Positions 39,264 through 51,363 of a stretch of DNA of 64,000 nt are shown piece by piece. Under the pieces are notes generated by a model. That model was not told where the DNA came from, searched no databases, and saw nothing but the letters and a program-made list of their open reading frames with translations. This stretch comes from Chitinimonas taiwanensis DSM 18899 (lineage in GTDB: Bacteria > Pseudomonadota > Gammaproteobacteria > Burkholderiales > Chitinimonadaceae). The number at the start of each line of letters is the position of its first letter. Position 1 is the first letter of the stretch. The stretch is taken from contig NZ_FPKR01000001.1 of the NCBI RefSeq assembly GCF_900119825.1, positions 248,001-312,000 on the forward strand, written 5' to 3'. A program made the translations under genes and the position numbers.

Positions 39264-40357
39264 TTCTTCATCAACTTTCGGTCACGCTGGATGGACATCA
39301 GCATACCGAAACCGATCAGGATGGACAGCATGGCCGTCCCCCCAAAACTGACCAGCGGCAGGGGCACACCCACCACCGGCAGCATGCCCGACACCATGCC
39401 CATATTGACCATCGCGTAGGTGAAGAAGGACAGGGTTAGCGCACCGGCCAAGAGGCGGCCGAATACGCTGGAGGCATTATTGGCGATCATCAGACCGCGC
39501 CCGATCACGCACAGGAACAGGATCAGCAGCACGATATTGCCGAGCAGGCCGAATTCCTCGCTGTACACGGCGAAGATAAAGTCGGTGGTGCGCTCGGGGA
39601 TGAAATCCAGATGGGTCTGGGTGCCGCTCAACCAGCCTTTGCCAAACAGGCCGCCCGAGCCGATGGCGATGGTGGACTGGATGATGTGGTAGCCGGCGCC
39701 GAGCGGATCGGCCATCGGGTCGAGCAGGGTCATCACACGCTGGCGCTGGTACTCATGCATATGGGTCCAGGCCACCGGCAGGCTGGCGAGCGTAATGACC
39801 AGCAGGCTGAGCATGACTTTCCACGACAGGCCGGCGAAGAACAGCACATAGAAGCCGGCCGCCGCAATCAGCAGCGCAGTACCAAGGTCGGGCTGCTTAA
39901 GCACCAGAATCATCGGTACCGCGATCAGCAAGGCGGCCACGCCAAAGTGCTTGAGGCGCAAATTCGCCTCATAGCGTTCGAAGTACCAGGCCAGCATCAT
40001 CGGCACGGCCAGCTTCATCAGCTCCGAAGGCTGGATACGCGCAATGCCGAGGTCGAGCCAGCGCCGCGCACCATTGGTGATCTCGCCAAACGCCGCCACA
40101 CCAAACAGCAGGATCAGCCCCAAGGCATAGATGATGGGCGCCAGCCACATCAGCTGCTGCGGGCGCAGATTGGCGATCAGCCACATCGCACTGAATGCCA
40201 CGCCGACCGAGACCAGCTTGCTGCTGATCTTGGCCATGCTCTCGTTCGACGCCGAGTAGATGGTCAGCAGGCTCACGCTGACCAGCATCAGCACGAATAG
40301 CAGCAGCCAGGGGTCGACTGGCTCGGTGATGCGTTTGAACAGGCGTTTAGTCCACAT
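39260..40357 (-). CDS. rodA: Rod-shape SEDS glycosyltransferase RodA
   Basis: 365 residues with about ten membrane segments. LGIARIQPSELMKLAVPMML is the SEDS signature with Pro-Ser-Glu, LVLKQPDLGTALLIAAAGF holds the catalytic-loop Asp, and GVPLPLVSFGGTAMLSILIG is the usual C-terminal helix. RodA polymerises lipid II into glycan strands together with PBP2. It overlaps mrdA by 11 bp and rlpA by 4 bp. The start codon lies inside the end of mrdA, so translation is probably coupled. Confidence 0.97.
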   Translation of the reverse strand: MWTKRLFKRITEPVDPWLLLFVLMLVSVSLLTIYSASNESMAKISSKLVSVGVAFSAMWLIANLRPQQLMWLAPIIYALGLILLFGVAAFGEITNGARRWLDLGIARIQPSELMKLAVPMMLAWYFERYEANLRLKHFGVAALLIAVPMILVLKQPDLGTALLIAAAGFYVLFFAGLSWKVMLSLLVITLASLPVAWTHMHEYQRQRVMTLLDPMADPLGAGYHIIQSTIAIGSGGLFGKGWLSGTQTHLDFIPERTTDFIFAVYSEEFGLLGNIVLLILFLCVIGRGLMIANNASSVFGRLLAGALTLSFFTYAMVNMGMVSGMLPVVGVPLPLVSFGGTAMLSILIGFGMLMSIQRDRKLMKN

Positions 40358-42308
40358 GGGGGCGACTCATGAATTCTTCGATCGGGCTCTGCGGCGGGCT
40401 GGGCGGCGGGCTGGGCGGCGCAGGCTGAGCCGGGGCAGGCGCCTCCGCGGCCGGTAGCTTGCCCAGCAGATAGTAGTCAAAGGCCTTCCGGGCGATCGGG
40501 GCCGCATGCTGGGCGCCAAAGCCGGCGTTTTCCACAATCATGGCCAGCGCAATCTTCGGCTTGTCGGCCGGGGCGAAGGCCACAAAGAGCGCGTGGTCGC
40601 GCAGCTCTTCACGCGTGGTACTGGCGTTGTACTTGGCACCCTTCAGGCTGAACACCTGCGCGGTGCCGGTCTTGCCGCCCGAGGTGTACTGGGCGCTGGC
40701 AAAGGCCTGCGCCGAGGTCCCGGCCAGGTTCACATTCACCATCGCCTGTTTGATCACTTCGATATGGGCCGGTTTATACGGTAGCTGCTTGGCCGGCTGC
40801 GGTTCAACCGGACGACGCTCGCGGCTGGCGCTGTCCTCGATAAAACCCACCAGATGCGGGCGGTACTGCACACCGTTATTGACCAGGGTGGCGGTGGCCT
40901 GGGCCAGCTGCAGAATCGTGTAGCTGTTATAGCCCTGGCCATTGCCGATCGAGATCGTGTCACCGGCCAGCCAGCGCTGCTGTTCCTTGCGCTTGAAGGC
41001 TTTGCGCTTCCATTCCTGCGAGGGCAGGATGCCGGCTTTCTCGCCGGGCAGGTCGATGCCGGTCTTGCTGCCGAAACCCAGCGGCCCCATGAAACCGGAG
41101 ATCAGGTCGATGCCCATATCGTTGGCCAGCTTGTAGTAATAGGTATTGCAGCTGACCACGATGGATTTGACCATATCGACCATGCCGTGGCCGTCGAGCT
41201 TGTCGTCGCGCCAGCGGTGGTTGCCGAGGATGAAGAAGCCCGGATCGGCAATCGCATCGTGCGGGCGGCGCTTACCGGTTTCCAGCGCGGCCAGCGCCAT
41301 AAAGGGCTTGAAGGTCGAGCCGGGCGGGTAGAGGCCCTGAATCGCGCGGTTGTTCAAAGGCCGGGTGGCGGCATCGTTCAGCTCGCGCCAGGACACCGGG
41401 TCGATGCCGTCCACAAAGAGATTCGGGTCGAAACCGGGGCGCGACACCATGGCCAGCACACCGCCGGTGGACGGCTCGATCGCCACCAGCGCGCCCTTGC
41501 GGTCGCCAAAGGCCTGCTCGACCAGCTGCTGCAGCTTGATATCCACGGTCAGGACCAGATTGCTGCCCGCCACCGGCGGGCTGCGACGCAGGCTGCGAAT
41601 CGCGCGGCCACCGGCATCGGTTTCCACTTCCTCGTAACCGGTCTTGCCGTGCAGTACTTCCTCGTAACTCTGCTCGAGCCCGAACTTGCCCATATGGTCG
41701 GTGCCGCGGTACTCGGCCAGGCGCTCGTCTTCTTCCAGCTTTTTCAGATCGCGGTCATTGATGCGACCGATATAGCCGACCAGATGCGAGGCTGACTCAC
41801 CCATCGGGTAGTGGCGGAACAGGCGTGCCTTGATCTCCACGCCGGGAAAGCGGAAGGCATTCACGGCAAAGCGCGCCACCTCCTCGTCGCTCAGACGGGT
41901 CTTGATCGGCAACGACTCGAAGTCCTTGCTCTCTTCCAAGAGCTTGCGGAAGCGCCGTCTGTCCTTGGCGGTGATCTCGATCAGGCCGGCCAGCGCGTCG
42001 ATGGTGTCATTGAGCTTGCCGGGCAGCTTGGACGGGGTGACTTCCAGCGTATAGGCAGAGAAGTTGTGCGCCAGCACCACGCCGTTACGGTCGGTGACAA
42101 TGCCGCGCGAGGGTGGAATCGGCACCAGCGAAATACGGTTCGATTCCGCCAGCGTGTGGTACTTGTCGTACTGGATCACCTGCAGGAAGACGAAGCGGCC
42201 GAGCAGGATGCCGAAGCCGATCAGTACGGCGGTGATCGCGACCAAGAGGCGCAGCTGGAAGCTGTAGCGCTCGCCATGGTGGTCGCGCAGAACAGTGCGC
42301 CGGCTCAT
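40347..42308 (-). CDS. mrdA: Penicillin-binding protein 2 (peptidoglycan transpeptidase)
   Basis: 653 residues. One membrane segment (about 20-45), the pedestal region with SRGIVTDRNGVVLAHN, then the transpeptidase: nucleophile Ser-331 in YPPGSTFKPF (SxxK), Ser-386-Cys-Asn and Lys-546-Thr-Gly in SGGKTGTAQV. It is the crosslinking partner of RodA in the elongasome. The C-terminus carries a short Pro/Ser-rich tail (APAPAQPAPPSPPPSPPQSP) coded by near-identical 12-bp units around 40391-40421, which is not part of the catalytic fold. Start overlaps the mreD stop by four bases. Confidence 0.97.
   Translation of the reverse strand: MSRRTVLRDHHGERYSFQLRLLVAITAVLIGFGILLGRFVFLQVIQYDKYHTLAESNRISLVPIPPSRGIVTDRNGVVLAHNFSAYTLEVTPSKLPGKLNDTIDALAGLIEITAKDRRRFRKLLEESKDFESLPIKTRLSDEEVARFAVNAFRFPGVEIKARLFRHYPMGESASHLVGYIGRINDRDLKKLEEDERLAEYRGTDHMGKFGLEQSYEEVLHGKTGYEEVETDAGGRAIRSLRRSPPVAGSNLVLTVDIKLQQLVEQAFGDRKGALVAIEPSTGGVLAMVSRPGFDPNLFVDGIDPVSWRELNDAATRPLNNRAIQGLYPPGSTFKPFMALAALETGKRRPHDAIADPGFFILGNHRWRDDKLDGHGMVDMVKSIVVSCNTYYYKLANDMGIDLISGFMGPLGFGSKTGIDLPGEKAGILPSQEWKRKAFKRKEQQRWLAGDTISIGNGQGYNSYTILQLAQATATLVNNGVQYRPHLVGFIEDSASRERRPVEPQPAKQLPYKPAHIEVIKQAMVNVNLAGTSAQAFASAQYTSGGKTGTAQVFSLKGAKYNASTTREELRDHALFVAFAPADKPKIALAMIVENAGFGAQHAAPIARKAFDYYLLGKLPAAEAPAPAQPAPPSPPPSPPQSPIEEFMSRPHVD
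40391..40421 (-). repeat. Short tandem repeat in the PBP2 tail
   Basis: About 2.5 copies of a 12-bp unit (GCGGCGGGCTGG on the plus strand), in frame, encoding the Pro/Ser-rich end of mrdA. In-frame copy changes would only lengthen or shorten the tail. Confidence 0.75.
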
Positions 42309-42817
42309 GACTGGATTTCAGCGCGTTTTTCCGAGCGCTGCTGCAGCTGCAGGATCAGCGTGAGCAGCGGCCAGAAGATGGCGCCGCTCAGCGCGCCGAT
42401 AAAGATGTACCAGCCGGGGAAGGCACTGCCGGTGGCCAGGCGCACCAGCAGCATGATGGCCTGATTGGCGAACAGCAGCGGGCCGATATACAGCGCCTGT
42501 TGCCAGAGCGGGAACATGCCGAGCTGGCGATGGCGCGCCAGCACGAACCAGGCGGTCAGGCAGTAGGCGAGCGCGTGCTGACCGAACACATTGCCGTCGG
42601 CGATATCCAGCACGATGCCGAGCCAGAAGGCCCAACCGATGCCGATGCGGCGCGACTGATACATGCACCAGTAGAACAGCACCAGGGCCACGAAATCGGG
42701 CAGCACGGCACGGATGGTGGATCCCCAGGGGATCAGCGCCGTGGTGACGGCGACGACGAAGGTGAACAGGATGAAACTGAAGGAGACGTGCTTGAGCAAC
42801 TGGCGCGATACCGGCAT
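42305..42817 (-). CDS. mreD: Rod-shape determining protein MreD
   Basis: 170 residues with five or six membrane helices. LPDFVALVLFYWCMYQSRRI, IGWAFWLGIVLDIADGNVFG and QHALAYCLTAWFVLARHRQL match MreD. It is an inner-membrane part of the elongasome that balances MreC and PBP2. It overlaps mreC by one base (TGATG) and mrdA by four. Confidence 0.95.
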   Translation of the reverse strand: MPVSRQLLKHVSFSFILFTFVVAVTTALIPWGSTIRAVLPDFVALVLFYWCMYQSRRIGIGWAFWLGIVLDIADGNVFGQHALAYCLTAWFVLARHRQLGMFPLWQQALYIGPLLFANQAIMLLVRLATGSAFPGWYIFIGALSGAIFWPLLTLILQLQQRSEKRAEIQS

Positions 42818-43707
42818 CAGTGCGCTCCCTTTTTCTTGTCCGCCACCGGCTCGGGCGGGCGCGCGGGCAGCACGCGCTGCTCGTCCAGAATCAACATGAA
42901 GCGATGCATATCCACATCGGCGGCCGGCTCGCAGCTGATACGTGCGAAGGCCGAACCGGCATTGCGGTCCACCCGGGTGACCTTGGCCACCGGCAGGCCG
43001 GCCGGATAAGTGCCATCGATGCCCGAGGTGACCAGCAGGTCATCATTGCGAATATCGGCATTCACCGGCATGAAGCGCACCTCGAGCGGGTTCTGCGGAC
43101 CGGCACCGAACACCACGCCGCGCAGGCCATTGCGCACCACCTGCACCGGCACCGGTTGGTTTTTGTGGGTGATCAGGGTCACTTCCGAGGTCAGCGGCTG
43201 CACGCGGGTGATCTGGCCGACCACACCGAGCGGATCGATCACCACCTGGCCCGGCTTGACCTTGTCCTGCTCGCCGCGGTCCACCACCAGCTTGGCCGTG
43301 TAGGGGTCGCGGTCGTTATAGAGCACCTCCGCCAGCACGCCGCGCCCGCCCTGGGTATCGCGCGCCACCAGGAGCTGACGCAGCTGGGCATTGTCCTGCT
43401 GCAAGGCCTGCATACGCAGCAGCTGGGCATTGGCCAATAGGCGCTCATCCTGCAGTCGGCGGTTTTCCTGCTGCAAGGCGGTCTGGGTGACGAAGAAATT
43501 GCTGACCTGATGCGCGACCGATACCGGCGCGGTAGCCAGCCACTGCAGTGGGTAGAGCGCCACCGAGACGATCTCGCGCGCCGGCTGCAGGATATGCCAG
43601 CGCACGTCGATAAGCAGCAGCGCTAGCGACAGGCTGGCGTAGATCAGCAGGCGGCTGAACGGTTTGGGGCCTTGCTTGAAGAAGGCCGGCTGGGTGGTGG
43701 CTTGCAT
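42817..43707 (-). CDS. mreC: Rod-shape determining protein MreC
   Basis: 296 residues from the ATG at 43707; an upstream TTG in the same frame is in the inverted repeat and unlikely. One membrane helix (about 18-36), a coiled coil (FFVTQTALQQENRRLQDERL, LRMQALQQDNAQLRQL) and the periplasmic beta domain (ARDTQGGRGVLAEVLYNDRD, DPLGVVGQITRVQPLTSEVT). It activates PBP2. No clear ribosome binding site precedes the ATG. A 78-bp inverted repeat fills the gap to mreB. Confidence 0.95.
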   Translation of the reverse strand: MQATTQPAFFKQGPKPFSRLLIYASLSLALLLIDVRWHILQPAREIVSVALYPLQWLATAPVSVAHQVSNFFVTQTALQQENRRLQDERLLANAQLLRMQALQQDNAQLRQLLVARDTQGGRGVLAEVLYNDRDPYTAKLVVDRGEQDKVKPGQVVIDPLGVVGQITRVQPLTSEVTLITHKNQPVPVQVVRNGLRGVVFGAGPQNPLEVRFMPVNADIRNDDLLVTSGIDGTYPAGLPVAKVTRVDRNAGSAFARISCEPAADVDMHRFMLILDEQRVLPARPPEPVADKKKGAH

Positions 43708-43709
43708 GG

Positions 43710-43787
43710 CAGTGTGAGGTGCAAGGAGCAAGGGGTGAGGGGAGGGCCGTACTACGCCACTCGCCTCACCCCTCGCGCCTCACACTG
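43710..43787. repeat. 78-bp inverted repeat between mreB and mreC
   Basis: CAGTGTGAGG (43710-43719) is the exact complement of CCTCACACTG (43778-43787), and inside it GGGGTGAGG (43732-43740) matches CCTCACCCC (43764-43772). Both arms are built from variations of a GTGAGG unit. It occupies nearly all of the mreB-mreC gap, so it lies inside the mre transcript. It could be an attenuator or mRNA stabiliser, or a dispersed intergenic repeat. No second copy was noticed in the window. Confidence 0.8.
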
Positions 43788-43793
43788 TTCCGA

Positions 43794-45456
<1,663 letters not shown>

Positions 45457-45460
<4 letters not shown>

Positions 45461-46050
45461 GCCGCGCCGCGCATATCCAGGCCACGCTGCGCGAAGGCCA
45501 TGCGCTGCTGGAACGCGTGCTCAATGACGCAGGCTTCATTGCCAGCGTCGAGCAGGCGGCCGACACATTGATTGCCGCCTTCAAGGCAGGCCACAAGGTG
45601 ATCTCGGCCGGCAATGGCGGCTCGCACTGCGATGCCATGCACTTTGCCGAGGAGCTGACCGGCCGCTACCGCGATAACCGCCCGGCCCTGGGCGCGATTG
45701 CGGTATCCGACCCCTCGCACCTGTCCTGCGTGGGCAATGACTACGGCTTCGACTTCGTGTTCTCGCGCTTTATCGAAGGCGTGGGCCGCGAGGGCGACGT
45801 GTTCGTCGGCATCAGCACCAGCGGCAACTCGAAGAACATCCTGCGCGGCGTAGAAGCGGCGCGCGCGCGCGGCATGCAGGTCGTGCTGCTGCTGGGCAAG
45901 GACGGCGGCCAGCTCAAGGGCCTGAGCGACGCCGAGATCATCGTGCCGCACTTCGGCTATGCCGACCGCATCCAGGAAATCCATATCAAGGTCATCCACA
46001 TCCTCATCGACCTGGTCGAGCGCGGGATGGATTACGTGGAACAAGCATGA
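45457..46050 (+). CDS. gmhA: Phosphoheptose isomerase, embedded in the gat operon
   Basis: 197 residues. SIS-domain isomerase with [20 protein letters not shown] (His-62 and Glu-65), [40 protein letters not shown], and [20 protein letters not shown] with Gln-173 and nearby His residues. It converts sedoheptulose 7-phosphate to D-glycero-heptose 7-phosphate for the LPS inner core. It overlaps both neighbours by four bases (gatC and gatA), so it is fully part of the operon rather than merely nearby. Its place inside gatCAB is unusual. Related SIS proteins such as DiaA share the fold but normally lack this full set of catalytic residues. Confidence 0.9.
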
Positions 46051-47495
46051 CTTACACCCTCAAACAGGCAGCTGAGCTACTGGCTGCCGGCAAGACTTCG
46101 GCTGAAGAACTGGCCACCGACTATCTGGGCAAGATTGCAGCGGCGAACGCCACGCTGAATGCCTTTATCACCGTGGACGGCGACAAGACCCTGGCGATGG
46201 CCAAGGCAGCGGACGCGGCACGCGCCGCGGGCAATGCCGGCCTGTTGACCGGCGTGCCGATCGCGCACAAGGACATCTTCTGCGCCGAGGGCTGGAAGAC
46301 CACTTGCGGCTCGAAGATGCTGGAGCACTTCGTCTCACCTTACGACGCGCATGTGGTTGAGCAGTGCACGGCCGCCGGCCTCGTCACGCTAGGGCGGACC
46401 AATATGGACGAGTTCGCCATGGGCTCGTCCAACGAGAACAGCGCGTTTGGCGCGGTAAAGAACCCCTGGGACCTGAATGCAGTACCGGGCGGCAGCTCGG
46501 GTGGTTCAGCCGCCGCCGTGGCTGCGCGCCTCGCCCCGGCCGCCACCGCCACCGATACCGGCGGTTCGATCCGTCAGCCGGCCGGCTTCTGCGGCGTGAC
46601 CGGCATCAAGCCAACCTATGGCACGGTCAGCCGCTACGGCATGGTCGCCTATGCGTCCTCGCTCGATCAGGGCGGCCCGATTGCGCAGACCGCTGAAGAC
46701 TGCGCGCTGCTGCTGAATGTGATGGCCGGCCATGACAGCCGCGATTCGACCAGCCTGGAGATGGCCCGCGAGGACTACACGCGCGATCTGGCCAAGCCGC
46801 TGACTGGCTTGCGCATCGGCCTGCCCAAGGAATACTTCGGCACCGGCTTGTCGGCTGATGTGGCCCAGGCCATCGAGGCCGCCCTGACTGAATACAAGAA
46901 GCTCGGTGCCGAAGTGATCGAGATCAGCCTGCCGCGCACCGAACTCGCCATTCCCGCCTATTACGTGATCGCCCCGGCCGAAGCGTCAAGCAACCTCAGT
47001 CGCTTCGATGGCGTGCGCTATGGCCACCGCGCAGCCGAGTACAGCGACCTGAACGAGATGTACGAGAAGAGCCGCGCCGAGGGCTTTGGCTGGGAAACCA
47101 AGCGCCGCATCCTGACCGGCACCTATGTGCTGAGCCACGGTTACTACGACGCCTACTACCTGAAGGCGCAGAAGGTGCGTCGCCTGTTGACCGAGGACTT
47201 CCTCAAGGGCTTCACGCAGTGCGACATCATCGCCGCGCCGGTGGCGCCCAGCGTGGCCTGGAACCTGGGTGAGAAGAGCAATGACCCGGTCGCCAACTAC
47301 CTGGCCGATATCTACACGCTCGGCGTGAACCTCGCCGGTCTGCCCGCGCTATCGCACCCGGTCGGCTTCGGCGCCCAGGGCCGCCCGGTGGGTCTGCAGC
47401 TGATCGGCAATTACTTCGGCGAAGCGCGCCTGCTGAATGCCGCGCATCAGTTCCAGCAAGCTACCGATTGGCACAGCCGCGCACCGGCGCTGTAA
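46047..47495 (+). CDS. gatA: Asp-tRNA(Asn)/Glu-tRNA(Gln) amidotransferase subunit A
   Basis: 482 residues. The amidase-signature triad is Lys-75 ([11 protein letters not shown]), the cis-Ser pair at 150-151 ([12 protein letters not shown]) and the nucleophile Ser-174 ([12 protein letters not shown]). It releases ammonia from glutamine for transamidation of mischarged tRNA. The ATG overlaps the gmhA stop. Length as expected. The presence of gatCAB implies that Gln-tRNA and/or Asn-tRNA are made by the indirect route, although which one cannot be told here. Confidence 0.97.
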   Translation: MTYTLKQAAELLAAGKTSAEELATDYLGKIAAANATLNAFITVDGDKTLAMAKAADAARAAGNAGLLTGVPIAHKDIFCAEGWKTTCGSKMLEHFVSPYDAHVVEQCTAAGLVTLGRTNMDEFAMGSSNENSAFGAVKNPWDLNAVPGGSSGGSAAAVAARLAPAATATDTGGSIRQPAGFCGVTGIKPTYGTVSRYGMVAYASSLDQGGPIAQTAEDCALLLNVMAGHDSRDSTSLEMAREDYTRDLAKPLTGLRIGLPKEYFGTGLSADVAQAIEAALTEYKKLGAEVIEISLPRTELAIPAYYVIAPAEASSNLSRFDGVRYGHRAAEYSDLNEMYEKSRAEGFGWETKRRILTGTYVLSHGYYDAYYLKAQKVRRLLTEDFLKGFTQCDIIAAPVAPSVAWNLGEKSNDPVANYLADIYTLGVNLAGLPALSHPVGFGAQGRPVGLQLIGNYFGEARLLNAAHQFQQATDWHSRAPAL

Positions 47496-47513
47496 GAGAC
47501 AAGGAATCACACC

Positions 47514-48938
<1,425 letters not shown>

Positions 48939-48975
48939 GCCTCAGCCCGCCAAGGCGCTCATAAGCCTTCGTGCC

Positions 48976-49005
48976 ACGCCGCCAATATGGCGGCGTTTTT
49001 CTTTG
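48976..49005 (+). terminator. Intrinsic terminator after gatB
   Basis: ACGCCGCCA (48976-48984), ATA loop, TGGCGGCGT (48988-48996), then TTTTCTTT. Confidence 0.92.
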
Positions 49006-49088
49006 TTGCACATTCAGCGCACCGCCTGGCTGGTTCAGCCAAACCGCCTTGTGCTAGCCTGCGCGGGCCTTGGCTTAGCCTATTCACC

Positions 49089-50966
49089 ATGTACGCCGCT
49101 CCCTGTCCCTCCTGTGGCGCTCAAGTCGCCTTCCTGTCCGCCGCCTCGGTCATGGCGGTGTGCGCGCATTGCCGCAGCACGCTGGTGCGGCGCGACCTCG
49201 ATTTGGACAGGCTGGGCGAGATGGCGGTGCTGGCCGAGGACCGCAGCCCCTTCGCGCTGCGCTGGCGCGGCGCCTACCGCAAGGTCGGCTTCGAGCTGAT
49301 CGGCCGCCTGCAGCTGCGCTATGCCGAGGGCTATTGGAACGAATGGTATGCACGCTTCGACGATGGCCGCCTGGGCTGGCTGTCCGAGGGCTCGGGCCTG
49401 TGCTATCTGACTTTCGAGCGCACACTGAAAACCCAGCTGCCGGCCCAGGAGGCCTTCCAGATCGGCATGCAGGCACGCCTGGATGGCGTGGCTTATACGG
49501 TCAGCAATATCGAAACCGCGCATTGCGTAGCGGCCGAGGGCGAGCTGCCGTTTCACGTGGAACCGGGCTACGCGGCACCCAGCGTGGACCTGCGCGCCGA
49601 GCAGGGTTTTGCCAGCCTCGATTACAGCGATACGCCGCCCAAGGTCTATATCGGCGAAGCGCTGTCGCTCGACGAGCTGCTGGCGCCCGGCACCGCCAAC
49701 GCACCGGCCCAGCCCAAGCGGGTGGCCGCACGCGCCTTCAAATGCACCAGCTGCGGTGCGCCGCTTACCGCGCGCAGTGGCGAAATCCACGCGGTGGGCT
49801 GCCAGCACTGCGGTGCGGTCATCGACCCCGATAGCGCCGAGCTGAAGATACTGAGCCGTGCCAAGCGCGCGCTGGAGATTCCGCTGCTGGGCATAGGCAG
49901 CAGTGGCCGCCTGCGCGGTCACGACTATGTGGTACTGGGTTGCCTGCTGCGCAGCTGCGTGGTGGATGGGCTCAGCTACTTCTGGGACGAATACCTGCTG
50001 CATAGCGAGCAGCGCGGCTATGCCTGGCTGGTGTGCAATGACGGGCACTGGAGCCTGGGCCAGCCCTGCAAGACGGCGCCGCAAAACCTGCGTGGCGGCA
50101 AACCCACGCTGAACAAGCGCCAGTACGCGCATTTTTCGCAATACCCGGCGGTGGTCGAGCAGGTGTTCGGCGAATTCAACTGGCAGGTGAAGGCCGGCGA
50201 CAAGGTGAAGGTGGACGACTATATCGCGCCACCCTTCATGCTCAGCCGCGAGCGCGACAAGAAGGAAGAGACCTGGACCGAGGCCGAGTATCTGCAGCCC
50301 GATGAAGTGGCCCAGGCCTTCAAGCCCACCCAGCCTTTGCCCCACCCCACGGGCGTGGGCGCCAACCAGCCTTCGCCCTACCGCGATGGCAAGCGCTACC
50401 TGATGGCACTGCTCGTATTCGGCCTGCTCACCGTATTGCTGCAGATCGTATTCAGCAGCAGCGCGGACGAAGCGCGCCTGTGGCAGCAGCAGCTGACCCT
50501 TGACGCCGATCAGCAACGGCTCAGCTTCACCAGCGCGCCTTTCCGGCTCGACGGCCAGCACAATCTGGCCATCCGCCAGCACAGCAATCTCGATAATCGC
50601 TGGGTGTACGCCGATCTGGCCCTGATCAACCGCCAGAGCGGCGAGGCGATACGGCTGGGGCGCGAACTCAGCTATTACTCGGGCTATGACTCGGACGGCC
50701 ACTGGAGCGAGGGCAGCAACGACGACGAAGCGCTGCTCAACCGCGTACCGGCCGGCGAGTACCTGCTGGAAGTCGAGCTGGAAACCGAGCAGCAGGGCAA
50801 GGTGCTGCAGCACCAGATCGAGCTGGTGCGCGATGTGCCGATCTGGTCGAGTTTCTGGCTATTGCTGCTGTGGCTGCTGGCCATACCCGCCTGGGCCTGG
50901 CACCGCGCGCAAGTATTCGAAACCCGGCGCTGGGCCAATAGCGACCACCCCAAGGGCGATGACTGA
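49089..50966 (+). CDS. DUF4178-type zinc-ribbon membrane protein, first gene of the polyamine operon
   Basis: 625 residues from the ATG at 49089; the longer frame reaches into the gatB terminator and is rejected. Two zinc ribbons are visible: Cys-6/9 with Cys-25/28 (CPSC, CAHC) and Cys-219/222 with Cys-238/241 (CTSC, CQHC). Each is followed by a beta-rich DUF4178-like domain (RKVGFELIGRLQLRYAEGYW, WYARFDDGRLGWLSE; then GRLRGHDYVVLGCLL, YFWDEYLLHSEQRGYAWLV). Two membrane helices, about 436-457 and 588-604, enclose a beta-rich periplasmic or cytoplasmic loop. The family has no established function. Its stop overlaps the next start (TGATG). The family name is from memory of the recurring DUF4178-DUF350-spermidine-synthase neighbourhood. 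Confidence 0.8.
   Translation: MYAAPCPSCGAQVAFLSAASVMAVCAHCRSTLVRRDLDLDRLGEMAVLAEDRSPFALRWRGAYRKVGFELIGRLQLRYAEGYWNEWYARFDDGRLGWLSEGSGLCYLTFERTLKTQLPAQEAFQIGMQARLDGVAYTVSNIETAHCVAAEGELPFHVEPGYAAPSVDLRAEQGFASLDYSDTPPKVYIGEALSLDELLAPGTANAPAQPKRVAARAFKCTSCGAPLTARSGEIHAVGCQHCGAVIDPDSAELKILSRAKRALEIPLLGIGSSGRLRGHDYVVLGCLLRSCVVDGLSYFWDEYLLHSEQRGYAWLVCNDGHWSLGQPCKTAPQNLRGGKPTLNKRQYAHFSQYPAVVEQVFGEFNWQVKAGDKVKVDDYIAPPFMLSRERDKKEETWTEAEYLQPDEVAQAFKPTQPLPHPTGVGANQPSPYRDGKRYLMALLVFGLLTVLLQIVFSSSADEARLWQQQLTLDADQQRLSFTSAPFRLDGQHNLAIRQHSNLDNRWVYADLALINRQSGEAIRLGRELSYYSGYDSDGHWSEGSNDDEALLNRVPAGEYLLEVELETEQQGKVLQHQIELVRDVPIWSSFWLLLLWLLAIPAWAWHRAQVFETRRWANSDHPKGDD
49550..49563 (+). promoter_or_regulatory. 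parS-like site 4 inside the DUF4178 gene (GTTTCACGTGGAAC)
   Basis: One mismatch from GTTTCACGTGAAAC and a full match to the degenerate form GTTYCACGTGRAAC, since the right half equals the Pseudomonas-type half-site. Located in coding sequence for the PFHVEP segment. Confidence 0.4.
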
Positions 50967-51109
50967 TGCTGAAAACCTATCTGATCACCAGCCTCTTGGC
51001 CCTGCTGCTATTCGGCTGGGGCCAAAGCCGCGGCTATTCGCTGTTTGCCGATGAGGGCGAGCGCGAAGGCCGGCCCGGCACCGGCAGCGCGCGCCAACAC
51101 CATAAATAA
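50966..51109 (+). CDS. 47-residue single-helix membrane peptide in the polyamine operon
   Basis: A short gene that shares one base with the preceding stop (TGATG) and ends 14 bp before the DUF350 gene. The peptide starts MLKTYLITSLLALLLFGWGQ, a membrane helix or uncleaved signal, followed by SRGYSLFADEGEREGRPGTG and a His-rich end (QHHK). Coupling on both sides and normal codon use argue that it is a real gene. I do not recognise a family. It might be a small subunit of the DUF350 or DUF4178 membrane complex. Confidence 0.7.
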   Translation: MLKTYLITSLLALLLFGWGQSRGYSLFADEGEREGRPGTGSARQHHK

Positions 51110-51123
51110 ACCGGAGCCTCACC

Positions 51124-51336
51124 ATGGAACTGCTCAAGCTCGACTATCTGCTCGCCTCGCTCGTCTACTCGCTGCTAGGCGTGGGCATCTTCTGGCTCAG
51201 CTTCATCGTCATCGACAAGCTCACGCCTTACGACTTGTGGAAGAACCTGGTCGAGGAGCGCAACCAGGCCTTGGCCACCGTGGTGGCCGCCATGTGCTTG
51301 GGCGTGGCCATCATCGTCGCCTCTGCGATCCACTAA
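51124..51336 (+). CDS. DUF350 family small membrane protein
   Basis: 70 residues, with GGAG eight bases upstream. Two membrane helices: YLLASLVYSLLGVGIFWLSF and ATVVAAMCLGVAIIVASAIH, joined by DKLTPYDLWKNLVEERNQAL, which is characteristic of DUF350 (YjfL-like). The linker motif with LTPYDLWKNLVEE is strongly conserved in the family as I recall. It normally occurs as four helices (two repeats), so this is a one-repeat form. Function unknown; the family often neighbours membrane-fused spermidine synthases. Confidence 0.88.
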   Translation: MELLKLDYLLASLVYSLLGVGIFWLSFIVIDKLTPYDLWKNLVEERNQALATVVAAMCLGVAIIVASAIH

Positions 51337-51363
51337 GCGCCGCTTCGCGCCTTCCTTCTGCTC

